A stretch of DNA of 64,000 nucleotides from Channallabes apus (Eukaryota > Chordata > Actinopteri > Siluriformes > Clariidae). The notes beneath the pieces were generated by a model. That model ran no database searches and was not told the DNA's origin. It worked only from the letters and a program-made list of their open reading frames with translations. The stretch spans positions 7,153,347-7,217,346 of the forward strand of contig CM060107.1 in NCBI GenBank assembly GCA_030522415.1, read 5' to 3'. Both the position numbers and the translations under genes were made by a program. Of this stretch, positions 1-9,700 are shown piece after piece; position 1 is the first letter of the stretch, and every line of letters begins with the position of its first letter.

Positions 1-45
<45 letters not shown>

Positions 46-90
46 TTGTGTGTGTGTATTTGTGTGTGTGTGTGTGTGTGTGTGTGTGAG
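1..90. repeat. (TG)n microsatellite
   Basis: The window opens inside a TG dinucleotide run with a few ATTTG interruptions. The reading frame across it is only Cys-Val repetition and is not a gene. The true left end lies outside the window. Confidence 0.97.
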
Positions 91-164
91 AGAAAGTCAT
101 CCTACAAGCGCCACGCCCGGCCACGGTAACCTGCCCTGCTCTTTTATTCCTGCTATTAGTACTC

Positions 165-276
165 TAACTAGTTACTTTTATCAGAAGGTAATGCCGTAAT
201 GTAACTGATTACTTTTTAATGACAGTAATTTTGTAATGTAATTAGTTACTTTAAAAAGTAACGTCCCCAAACACTG
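165..276. mobile_element. hAT-type non-autonomous transposon end fragment
   Basis: The stretch repeats 'taatgtaa(c/t)tagttac' motifs and ends in CCCCAAACACTG, so on the minus strand it starts CAGTGTTTGGGG followed by an ACGTTACTTT-rich segment. From memory this is the typical terminus of a fish hAT MITE. Only one end is seen and no transposase accompanies it. Confidence 0.5.
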
Positions 277-494
277 ATTATAATCCAAGTTTCTGGACTA
301 GGTATACATGCACTGGGAAAGTTGGTCCAATACACAACTTGATGCAGCCACAAATGTCACACCTGATTTGCATTTGATATTGCCAAAATAAAAAAATCTC
401 TAAAATTATTTCTTATGACGTAGTAAAAGTCAAAGAATTTTTAAGACTCAAGTACATAATATTGTATTATTCTTGTTTTTTTCCTTTTTATTGG

Positions 495-497
495 ATG

Positions 498-558
<61 letters not shown>
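495..558. repeat. (ATA)n/(ATT)n self-complementary microsatellite
   Basis: An ATA tract runs directly into an ATT tract of similar length, so the block can fold on itself. It lies in non-coding DNA. Confidence 0.95.
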
Positions 559-559
<1 letters not shown>

Positions 560-1261
560 ACATATAAAAACATTAATATTTGTTCATTAATTTACTTATT
601 AATTGATTGAGTGATTCCTGTGGGTTTTGGAAACACAAATAAATACTTCTTTTCAGGTTCAAACGTAAAATAATAAATATCTTTCTTTCTCTCATGTCAG
701 AATTAGTAAACAGTGTGAAGTTCAGTCATAGCCACCAGCTGAGGTGTCATTAAATTCCCACTTGGTTTTGACATAATTAACCTGATGCTGTATACATAAA
801 GTACAGAAAGTTTACATAAATATACATGAAGGACACAAAGTACTTTATGTACAACTGTGTTAATAAACTCTTTTTCAAGTTTTCTTTTGCCTAAACATTA
901 TAAATCATTTAAGCTGGCAGTTGCAGTATCCACATGCAAAGTAATGAATTGCAGCTGGTTTTGGGAGACAGGAAGCATTTATGCGAAACTGGCTGTTTCT
1001 ATTTGCATAAAGTTAAGTTTAGTACATCGAGTTGAAAATCTAATCACTCCCCATTCCTAAATTTTTTGCATTTTTTTGTGAAATTGGTGAGATTTTCTTT
1101 GTTCTGATGAATGTAACATAGACTAACATCATTTATAAGCCACTAGAATTGATTGTTGCTTGATTTTTTTTCTTGTTTCTAAAGCAGAAGTTGTCTGATG
1201 CCTTCAAGTTAGTGTTGCTTAACAGACTAGAGATTGCTACGAGACTGCTATTGCTAATAAA
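559..1261. other. Non-coding, AT-rich, nothing recognised
   Basis: No frame longer than about 70 codons and no recognisable domain is seen. The bases between the flanking fragments at 277-494 are equally featureless. Confidence 0.6.
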
Positions 1262-1500
1262 ACTTAACAACCATTCAAACAGCCAATCGTCCAACCAACC
1301 ACACACCCACACACCTGTCCATATAACAAACCAACCAAGCAACCAACCAACCAACCATCTATCTATCCAACCCATCAATCAAATAGCCAACAACCAACCA
1401 TCCACCCACATATCCATCCATGTAGCAAACCAAACAAACAACCAACAACCGTCCATCCAATCAGTCAACCAACCACCCAAACAAACCAACAAACCACCTA
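1262..1500. repeat. Degenerate CAAC/CATC-rich tetranucleotide array
   Basis: Units such as CAAC, CCAA and ATCC recur with many substitutions. The open frames on both strands (Asn/Gln/Pro-rich one way, Trp/Leu/Gly-rich the other) are by-products of this composition. Confidence 0.85.
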
Positions 1501-2066
1501 GGAGAAAAAAAAAAAAAGCACTAGTGTGAGGAGACAAGTGACAACAAATGAAAACCAAGGGATAAGTAGACATACAGTATTTCTTAAATAACTACTGCTT
1601 CTTTTTAAGAGTCTTCATTTCAAAGTTAAAGATAACCTAAATGACTTGTCAAGGCTGCATCAGCTCATTGCATTTTAGGAACAATTTATTCCAGTAAACA
1701 AGAAAATTTGGGGTGGTTTGTATTTGTATACAGTGAAGGAAAGTACAGAAACTCTGGACTTAAAGGTTGAAACTTAATGTCAATGTATGTAAAATTTAAC
1801 TGCTATATAGTTTTAGCTTTGTCTAAAGGAATGAAATAATGCATGTGCTGAATTTGCTGGCTTTTAGTTCTAACTTTGACTCAGGGATTTTGTAATAATT
1901 TGACCCATGAGCACACTAGTTGGAATGCTCAGCTTGAACAACGATTGAAGGCTGGTGTACACATCTGTCAACAACTCTTTTTTTTTCTGGTCCTTTTAGC
2001 TCATCCTCCACACATGGCACCCTCTCTCTTCCTCAAGGTAAATCCTGTATCCGACCCTGGCTGAGG

Positions 2067-2380
2067 CTATAGAATCCAGCCGTTCCTCTGTGAGGGACAC
2101 TTAGAGAACTCCCTTACAAGCTTTAATTGGTCACAGACTAGTCTCAGGGCCTCAACAGTTTCTTCTTTTATGTTGCAAGTCTCTATTTCCCTGTTCACAG
2201 AGAAGCACCTCTCTACTGTAGCTTGCCCATGAGATAAAAGCAGGAGGAGTTGAAAGCAACTCCAGAGCTCAGGATAAGACTGGTTGAGAGTTCATTAAGA
2301 AAAGCATCAAGTCATATGAGGCAAATTCACTTTTGGCATGCAGAAAGAGTAAGGTATCAACGGCATCACCTACAATGGAC
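2067..2380 (-). pseudogene. Relic of hAT-like transposase C-terminus
   Basis: On the minus strand, about 60 codons ending at a TAG at 2067-2069 read LSHGQATVERCFSVNREIE and then a KEETVEALRLVCD motif. This resembles the C-terminal dimerisation region of hAT-superfamily transposases, with its 'LSHG.A.VERGFSVN' pattern. Upstream (to about 2380) similar sequence continues in other frames, so the copy is broken. No zinc finger or catalytic part is nearby. It could also derive from a hAT-derived host gene, but the frame breaks argue for a dead transposon. Confidence 0.45.
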
Positions 2381-2825
2381 AAACACAAAAATCAGTCATT
2401 AAATCACAACAATTTAAATGAATCATCATTTATATAGACATCACATTGATTTGTAACAACATATTATAATAATTTACTATTTATGACCATTTCATGCTCA
2501 TTTTAATTAATCATGCATATTTTAAAAAACAAAACCTTAAATTATTACTCACAAATAAAAAAACAAAGCAAAGCTGTTCTTAAAAACTGTGCATAACGTT
2601 TATTTTGAAGTTGTCCCTATAACATTCCTCCTGTCAACTGCCCGTCCTGCAGAAATCTTTGAACTAGAGAATTCATCTTCCCCTTGCACTATTTTGCGTC
2701 TCTGCTCATGATGGAAGGGTCGAAGCATGAAATTTGCCTGACACTGGGGTATTTCAAAGGGCTGCTTTATTGCATTCGCTTAAGAATTCTGCAGAAGCAC
2801 CTTTTGCAGTTGCTTCTAAATTCTA

Positions 2826-2990
2826 ATGGGGCAGTGGTGGCTTAACAGTGTGTTAAGGCTCTGAGTTGCGGATTGGAAGATCAGTGGTTTGAGCCCGAGC
2901 TCCGCCGGGTTGCCACTGTTAGGCCCTTGAGCAAGGCCTTAACCCTGTCTGCTCCAGGGGTGCCGTAAAATGGCTGACCAACTCTGTTGC
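2826..2990 (+). mobile_element. tRNA-derived SINE, degenerate
   Basis: The stretch starts GGGGCAGTGGTGGCTTAA. It carries a B-box-like GTGGTTTGAGCCC and the body GCCACTGTTAGGCCCTTGAGCAAGGCC seen in many fish tRNA-SINEs. The 'gtcgctctggataag' tail is missing. A similar head (GGGGCAGTGGTGACTCAGACGG) recurs at 3761-3785 next to an L2 tail. Confidence 0.7.
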
Positions 2991-3389
2991 ATGATTTGCA
3001 GATTTTCCTATCAGAGATGAACAATGAGAACTAGTGTGAGGTTGTTTTTTCAAGAGTTGGGCTCAGGCCCAGGGCTCAGGCCCTTACTTCCAATGATAGG
3101 AACTCTTAATGCTTCAGCATACCAAGACATTTAGGACAATTTTATGGTTCCAACTTTGTGGGAACAGTTTGGGGATGGCCCCTTCCATGTGCACAAAGCA
3201 AGGTCTATAAAGACATGGATGAGTAGGGTTGGTGTGGAAGAACTTGACTGGTCTGCACATAGTAGTAATACATTTGCTAATATAGTATATATAGAATGAA
3301 TGCAATGTATTTACAAGTTTTTTTTAATGTATACATATAAAACCGTAATGGCTGCAGTTGCTCGATATTTCAAGACTTTTTTCAAAAAT

Positions 3390-3757
3390 TTCCTACCTGA
3401 GTCTCCAATAACTACCTGGACTCCACATTAATATCAATTAACATCAACTGCTATAGCTGAACTGGCGGCCATCTAACACAGAGTATAAATGCAGATCAAT
3501 TCCTGCTATCTGTTTCACCCAGATGAGGATGGGTTATGTGTTGAGTCTGGTTCTTCTTATTACCATCTCAGGAAGTTTTTCCTTGCCACTGTTGCCCTCA
3601 GCTTGCTCACCAGGGACAATCTGACCATTTTGATTCATACACATTCACATTCCATACAAACTTAAATAATTCCTTTGATTGTTTAAAGCTGCTTTGCGAC
3701 AATGACAATTGGTAAAAGCGCTATACAAATAAAATTTAATTGGATTGAATTGAATAA
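3390..3757 (+). mobile_element. 5'-truncated L2-type LINE, 3' end only
   Basis: It matches the 3' untranslated end of the longer L2 copy at 37866-40421: the 'gagtctccaataactac', 'cacccagatgaggatggg' and 'aagcgctatacaaataaa' segments occur in the same order. It ends in the same ATTGAAT repeats. It contains no coding sequence. Confidence 0.85.
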
Positions 3758-3785
3758 TGGGGCAGTGGTGACTCAGACGGCAAAT

Positions 3786-4482
3786 AGTTCCCTTTTGATG
3801 AAATGTCTTACCAGACTCCATAAAATGGGAAACAAATTTGTCTAGTTATTTAACATGCTGTTAACCAGCTACTTTAATCCATCCTACACAGATATTTAGT
3901 GTAGTATATCCAGTTCAGAAGATCCTAAAACAAAAAAATTAATTCAGCCATTTAAATGGAATAGATATTTTATTATTACCATCATCAATGCAGGACTGGC
4001 TCAGCAGTCTGAAACATTCAATAATGGACAAAACATTCTGAATATCACAATGAAAAACTGACATTTGCTAAGATCAGGGGATCTTCATTTCTTACTTCAG
4101 TGTGATCAAAAGAAGAGATTCCAGGGTTTGGTAGTTCTTTTCTTTTGACTGGCTCCACATAATCTTTAACATTTTGCTGTATGTTAATCTGTATTTCTCA
4201 GCAAAAGGCAGAATTTCCACCCATCTGTGTCCACAGAATAAGCCTTGCAAAAGAGATGAGCCAGTGAGTTTTGTATCAGCTTTTCTTCTTGCATATTCTA
4301 AATTCTTCATCTTCCAGCCATTTTTGCTGGGATTTGCAGTTCATCATTTCTTTGTGACTTTATGAAATGTACTTTCTCTGCTCTAAGTTTTACTTCTTCA
4401 GGTTCCAGGCCACCTCTGTCCAAACATCCAGCCCACTGTAAATATATGATATATTAGCATATAGAATCTTGAATTTCTTGAA
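3786..4482. other. Non-coding, nothing recognised
   Basis: Short frames occur on both strands (about 72 codons on minus at 4092-4310) but none resembles a known domain. Confidence 0.5.
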
Positions 4483-4484
4483 TA

Positions 4485-5838
4485 CAAACCGGATTCCAAA
4501 AAAGTTGGGACACTAAATAAATTGTGAATAAAAACTGAATGCAATGATATGGAGATGGCAAATGTCAATATTTTATTCAGAATAGAACATAAAAAGAGCT
4601 TCTCAGAGTGGCAGTGTCTCTCAGAAGCCAAGATGGGTAGAGGATCACCAATTCCCACAATGTTGCGCAGAAAGATAGTGGAGCAATATCAGAAAAGTGT
4701 TACCCAGCGAAAAATTGCAAAGACTTTGCAGTTATCATCATCAACTGTGCATAATATCATCCGAAGATTCAGAGAATCTGGAACAATCTCTGTGCGTAAG
4801 GGTCAAGGGCGTAAAACCATACTGGATGCCCGTGATATCCAGGCCCTTAAACAACACTGCACCACAAACAGGAATGCTACTGTAAAGGAAATCACAGAAT
4901 GGGCTCAGGAATACTTCCAGAAACCATCGTCAGTGAACACAATCCACCGTGCCATCCGCCGTTGCCAGCTGAAACTCTACAGTGCAAAGAAGAAGCCATT
5001 TCTAAGCAAGATCCACAAGCACAGGCGTTTTCATTGGGCCAGGGATCATTTAAAATGGAGTGTGGCAAAATTGAAGACTGTTCTGTGGTCAGACGAGTCA
5101 CGATTCAAAGTTCTTGTTGGAAATGTGGGACGCCATGTCATCTGGACCAAAGAGGACAAGGACAACCCAAGTTGTTATCAATGCTCAGTTCAGAAGCCTG
5201 CATCTCTGATGGTATTGGGTTGCATGAGCGCGTGTGACATGTGCAGCTTGCATGTCTGGAAACGCACCATCAATGCAGAAAAATATATTCAGGTTCTAGA
5301 ACAACATATGCTCCCATCCAGACGTCATCTCTTTCAGAGAAGACCCTGCATTTTTCAACAAGATAATGCCAGACCACATTCTGCATCAATCACAACATCA
5401 TGGCTGCATAGGAGAAGGATCGGGGTACTGAAATGGCCAGTCTGCAGTCCAGATCTTTCCCCTATAGAGAACATTTGGCGCATCATAAAGAGGAAGGTGC
5501 GACAAAGAAGGCCCAAGACGATTGAACAGTTAGCGGCCTGTATTAGACAAGAATGGGAGAACATTCCTATTTCTAAACTTGAGAAACTGGTCTCCTCGGT
5601 TCCCAGACGTCTGTTGAATGGGGAGATGCCACACAGTGGTGAAAATGGCCTTGTCCCAACTTTTTTGGGATTTGTTGACACCATGACATTTTGATTCACC
5701 ATATTTTTCCCTTAAAATGATAAATTTTCTCAGTTTAAACTTTTGTTCCGTGATTTCTGTTCTATTCTGAATAAAAGATTGACATTTGCCATCTCCACAT
5801 CATTGCATTCAGTTTTTATTCACAATTTGTCCGGTTTG
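4485..5838 (+). mobile_element. Tc1-like DNA transposon, near complete
   Basis: The element is bounded by TA dinucleotides (4483-4484 and 5839-5840), the usual Tc1 target duplication. The terminal inverted repeats are about 100 bp at the left and cover the same sequence at the right, but the right one lacks about 24 bp containing the 'gtcccaacttttttgg' block. A third, inverted copy of that 16-base block lies at 5653-5668, inside the end of the transposase frame. The family resembles the fish Tc1 group whose ends read 'ccaattccaaaaaagttgggac'. Confidence 0.93.
4633..5694 (+). CDS. Tc1-like transposase, full-length open frame
   Basis: The 353-residue frame encodes a cut-and-paste transposase of the Tc1/mariner superfamily. 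The N-terminus (about 1-110) carries paired helix-turn-helix DNA-binding regions, with TQRKIAKTLQLSSSTVHNII as the first recognition helix and a basic GRKT hinge. The catalytic DDE triad is present: Asp154 (LWSDESRF), Asp244 (FQQDNARPH) and Glu279 (SPDLSPIENIW), giving the DD34E spacing. There are no stops or frameshifts. An upstream in-frame ATG at 4549 lies inside the terminal repeat; the start at 4633 (MGRGSPIP) fits the usual family length. The last 15 or so residues are encoded by the inverted copy of the terminal-repeat block. The protein may be functional, but the damaged right terminal repeat may block movement of this copy. Confidence 0.92.
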   Translation: MGRGSPIPTMLRRKIVEQYQKSVTQRKIAKTLQLSSSTVHNIIRRFRESGTISVRKGQGRKTILDARDIQALKQHCTTNRNATVKEITEWAQEYFQKPSSVNTIHRAIRRCQLKLYSAKKKPFLSKIHKHRRFHWARDHLKWSVAKLKTVLWSDESRFKVLVGNVGRHVIWTKEDKDNPSCYQCSVQKPASLMVLGCMSACDMCSLHVWKRTINAEKYIQVLEQHMLPSRRHLFQRRPCIFQQDNARPHSASITTSWLHRRRIGVLKWPVCSPDLSPIENIWRIIKRKVRQRRPKTIEQLAACIRQEWENIPISKLEKLVSSVPRRLLNGEMPHSGENGLVPTFLGFVDTMTF

Positions 5839-5840
5839 TA

Positions 5841-6283
5841 TATTTACATTCATATGCACTTTCTTAAAATAAGATTACAATAAAACATATATAAGATTAG
5901 TAAGCTTTTTTCTAACTAAAAGGTTTTACAGAAATTTTTTATGAAAAATATAATGTTCTATTGGCAGATCATTTTGTTAGGGTTAGGAATTTATTTCTTG
6001 AAAGAAGCAAACTGGTCTTCCAACTGAATAAGATTTTTGCCTATAGTGTTGACAATAAAAAAAAGCTTAAAGATCTTTGAAAGACTGAATTATGGCAATT
6101 TTGCAGAGGAGATAAACAAACTGATTCTGCGCCTGTAGCAGACCAGTGTGCAGCGCATGTGCCAGCAAATCAGAGCTTTTAAATATATACTAGTATATTC
6201 AATAGATATTGGTAAGATATTTTTTCCCAAAACTTTATAATATGTTTTATCTATTTATTTCATATATATATATATATATATAT
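5841..6283. other. Non-coding, ending in (TA)n target of LTR element
   Basis: No coding content is recognised. The final bases (6262-6283) are a TA microsatellite in which the Ty3 element at 6284 inserted; the run resumes at 11613. The presumed duplication is TATAT, but this cannot be proved inside a TA run. Confidence 0.7.
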
Positions 6284-6722
6284 TGTCATGTTTCTCAAGG
6301 AGGAGGCGGACGCAGATGCAGGTCTGGAACTCAAAACTGGTTTATTTATATAAATAACTCAAAAAGGATTCCAGAAGGGCAGAAAAAACCAAAACAAACT
6401 TAAACTCAGAAAACATTAGTCAAAACAAACTTAAACTCAGAAACTTCAGTCCAAACAAACTTAAACTTAGAAACTTCAATCAAAAACAAACTTAATCTCA
6501 GACAGCACGGGAAAACACATTCGTTCACGACGGTGGACGGACAAATGACTCTGGGGTTGGCTGGTATAAATAGAGAGACACACAAGGAGGCACAGGTGCT
6601 TTTCATTATTTACTAATGTGAGACATAAACACGCAGACACACTAGGGGGAGACAAAGCGACGGCTCAGTAGTCCGGGGAACTGGATCTTACTCTCCGAGG
6701 CTGTGGTGGCCCAGATGTTACA
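6284..6722 (-). repeat. gypsy-1 3' LTR
   Basis: It appears identical by eye to the copy at 11174-11612. The last 18 or so codons of gag-pol, with the stop at 6665-6667, lie inside it. Confidence 0.95.
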
Positions 6723-9700
6723 GCACCCCCCCCTCCAGAACCGGCTCCTGAAGGAAGTCGAGGGCGTCCCCTACGTGCTGTCGGAGGGAGCGAGGACTCA
6801 CCTGAACGATGGATTTGCCGGTGGGCGGGGCGACCCGGTGGGCGGGGCGCTGGGCGATCCGGCCGTGCATGGTGGAAATCCACAATGAGTTCCCGACTTA
6901 GAATGTCCCGTGCCGGGACCCAGCTCCGTTCCTCCTGGCCGTAGCCCTCCCACTCAACTAGATATTGTAGAGCCCCCCCTCTCCTCCGTGAGTCCAGCAG
7001 TTCCTTGACCCTAAACGCTGGGGCGCCCTCTATCTCCACAGCCCCGGGGAGTGAAGGTTCCGCTGCTCCTTCATCTAATGGGCCCCGGACCACCGGCCTG
7101 AGAAGAGAGATATGGAATACAGGGTGGATACGTAGATGTGCAGGAAGTTTTAATTTATATGAAACGGGGTTTATTTGCGCTGTGATGGGGAAAGGACCTA
7201 TGAACCTGGGGGAAAGTTTCTTACAGGGGAGATTGAGGCGGAGGTCCCGTGTCGAGAGCCATACTCGATCGCCTACCTGGAGCGGACGACTTTCCCTTCG
7301 CCGCCTATCGGCATGTCTTTTGAAACGCTGCACTGCTTGGGAGATCCTGGTGTGTGCTTCCTCCCATACTTTTTCCGCTCTTTCAAACCACTGGTCCACC
7401 ATGGGCACATCGGTGGGCGTGGCATCCCATGGACATAGCGGGGGCTGATAACCCAGTACGCACTGGAACGGCGTTAGGCCGGTAGAGGAGTGGCGCAGGG
7501 AGTTTTGTGCGTATTCCGCCCAGGTTAAACAGTCTGCCCATTCGTGTTGTCGGCTGCTGCAGTATGCCCGAAGATATCTCCCGAGTTCTTGGACAGTCCG
7601 CTCTGCCTGTCCGTTAGATTCGGGGTGGTAGCCCGACGTTAGGCTAACAGTGGTCCCCAATTTCTGGAAGAACGCTTTCCAGACCCTGGCGATGAATTGG
7701 GGACCACGATCGGAAACAATATCTTCCGGTATGCCGTAACAGCGAAACACAAAAGTGAATAAGCTTTCCGCCACCTGGAGGGCTGACGGAAGGGCGCGAA
7801 ACGGGATGAACTTACACCCCTTTGAAAATCTATCCACTACTACAAGAATAGTGGTGTACCCTTTCGATACCGGCAGATCTGTGACAAAGTCCACAGCGAT
7901 ATGGGACCACGGTCTGTTTGGTATTGGCAGGGGAGTTAGTTTTCCAACTGGTAGACTACGTGGGGTTTTTGTAGTCGCACACACTGCGCAAGACAAAACT
8001 ACTCTCTTCACGGTTTCCCGCATCTTTGGCCACCAGAACTTTGGTTCTATTTGGTGTAGGGTTCGTGAGACGCCGGGGTGTCCAGATGCTAGGCTCGTAT
8101 GAGCCGCGATCGTCACTCGTTCGCGCAGTGGCTCCGGCACGTAGGTTCGACTCGGAGGGCAGTTCCTAGGCACGGGGTTGGACCGCGCCCACTGAACTAT
8201 CTCCGACTCGATGTCCCACGCGATCGGAGCCACTACGAGTGAAGATGGCAGAATGGGCTCCGGAGTTGTAATGGGCTCCGGCGACGGATAATAGCGTGAC
8301 AGCGCATCCGCTTTTATATTTTTCGAGCCCGGGCGATAAGTAATAATAAATCGGAAACGCGTGAAGAAGAGCGCCCATCGGGCTTGACGTGAGTTTAACC
8401 TTTTTGCGTGTTGGAGGTACTCCAGATTCCTATGATCCGTGAGCACCGTAAATGAATGTTTCGCCCCCTCCAGCCAGTGTCTCCACTCCTCTAACGCCGC
8501 TTTTACTGCTAGCAGCTCTCGGTTACCGATATCATAGTTTCGCTCGGCAGGTGTTAGTTTCCTAGAAAAGAAAGCGCAGGGATGGAGTTTCTCAGGGTGG
8601 CCGTGGCGTTGTGACAGCACCGCCCCTACGCCTACCTCTGATGCATCGACCTCGACTACAAAGGGCTTCTCTGGGTCCGGTAATTTTAACACAGGGGCGG
8701 TTGTAAAAGCAAGTTTTAGACGTTGAAACGCACTTCGCGCTTCCACTGGGAACTCGCAAAGGCGTTTCGGTTTCCCTTTCAATAGTGAAGTGAGGGGCGC
8801 TGCCACCAGGCTGTAGCCCCGAATGAACCGCCTATAAAAGTTGGCAAACCCCAAGAATCTCTGTAGCGCCTTAACTGACGTCGGTTCCGGCCATTGTTGT
8901 ACCGCCGCGACTTTGGTCGCTTCCATCTCGACCCCCAGTGGCCCTATGCGATAGCCGAGGAATGCCACCTCCCTCTGGTGAAAGGCGCATTTCTCTGCCT
9001 TCACATAGAGCCCGTGTTTGCGCAGGCGGTGAAGGACGGCAGTTACATGAACAACGTGCTCGGGATATGACCGTGAATATATCAGGATATCATCCAGGTA
9101 TATTATGACGAAACGGTTAAACATATCCCGGAACACGTCGTTCATGAACCCCTGAAACACCGCAGGTGCGTTTACCAGTCCATATGCCATTACGTTGTAT
9201 TGATAATGCCCAGATGTAGTGCTAAACGCCGTCTTCCATTCATCGCCTTTACGCACACGAACGAGGTTATATGCGCTGCGGAGGTCGAGTTTGGTAAAGA
9301 TGGAAGCTCCTCGGAGTTGGTCGATAGCGGCCGGTACCAGGGGCAGTGGGTGCTTATATTTTATTGTTACTGCATTGAGGCCTCTATAATCAATACAGGG
9401 ACGTAAGCCCCCCCCTTTTTTCTCTATGAAAAAAAAACCTGCCGAAGCGGGGGACGTGGACCTGCTGATGAGCCCCTGCTGGAGTGCCTCACTCACGTAT
9501 TCCTCCATCGCCCTGGTTTCTGCCACTGACAATGGGTAAACCCGTGAGCAAGGAGGTGCCTTCCCCGGCAGTAGCTCAATCGCGCAGTCCCACGGGCGGT
9601 GGGGGGGAAGTCGTGCAGCTGCCCTAACACTAAACACATCTTTAAACCGCATGTACTCTGATGGTATGTTGGTGGTTACTTGGGCAGTCGGACTTTCAAT

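Noticed and set aside
2..199. Open frame of Cys-Val repeats
   Set aside because: Translation of a TG microsatellite with no start context.
1133..1573. Trp/Gly/Leu-rich and Asn/Pro-rich open frames
   Set aside because: Both strands are open because of a degenerate tetranucleotide array.
4092..4310. 72-codon minus-strand frame
   Set aside because: No homology, no splice context and no repeat association; probably chance.
6665..7030. Chromodomain host gene
   Set aside because: The chromodomain is the C-terminus of the Ty3 polyprotein between two LTRs.
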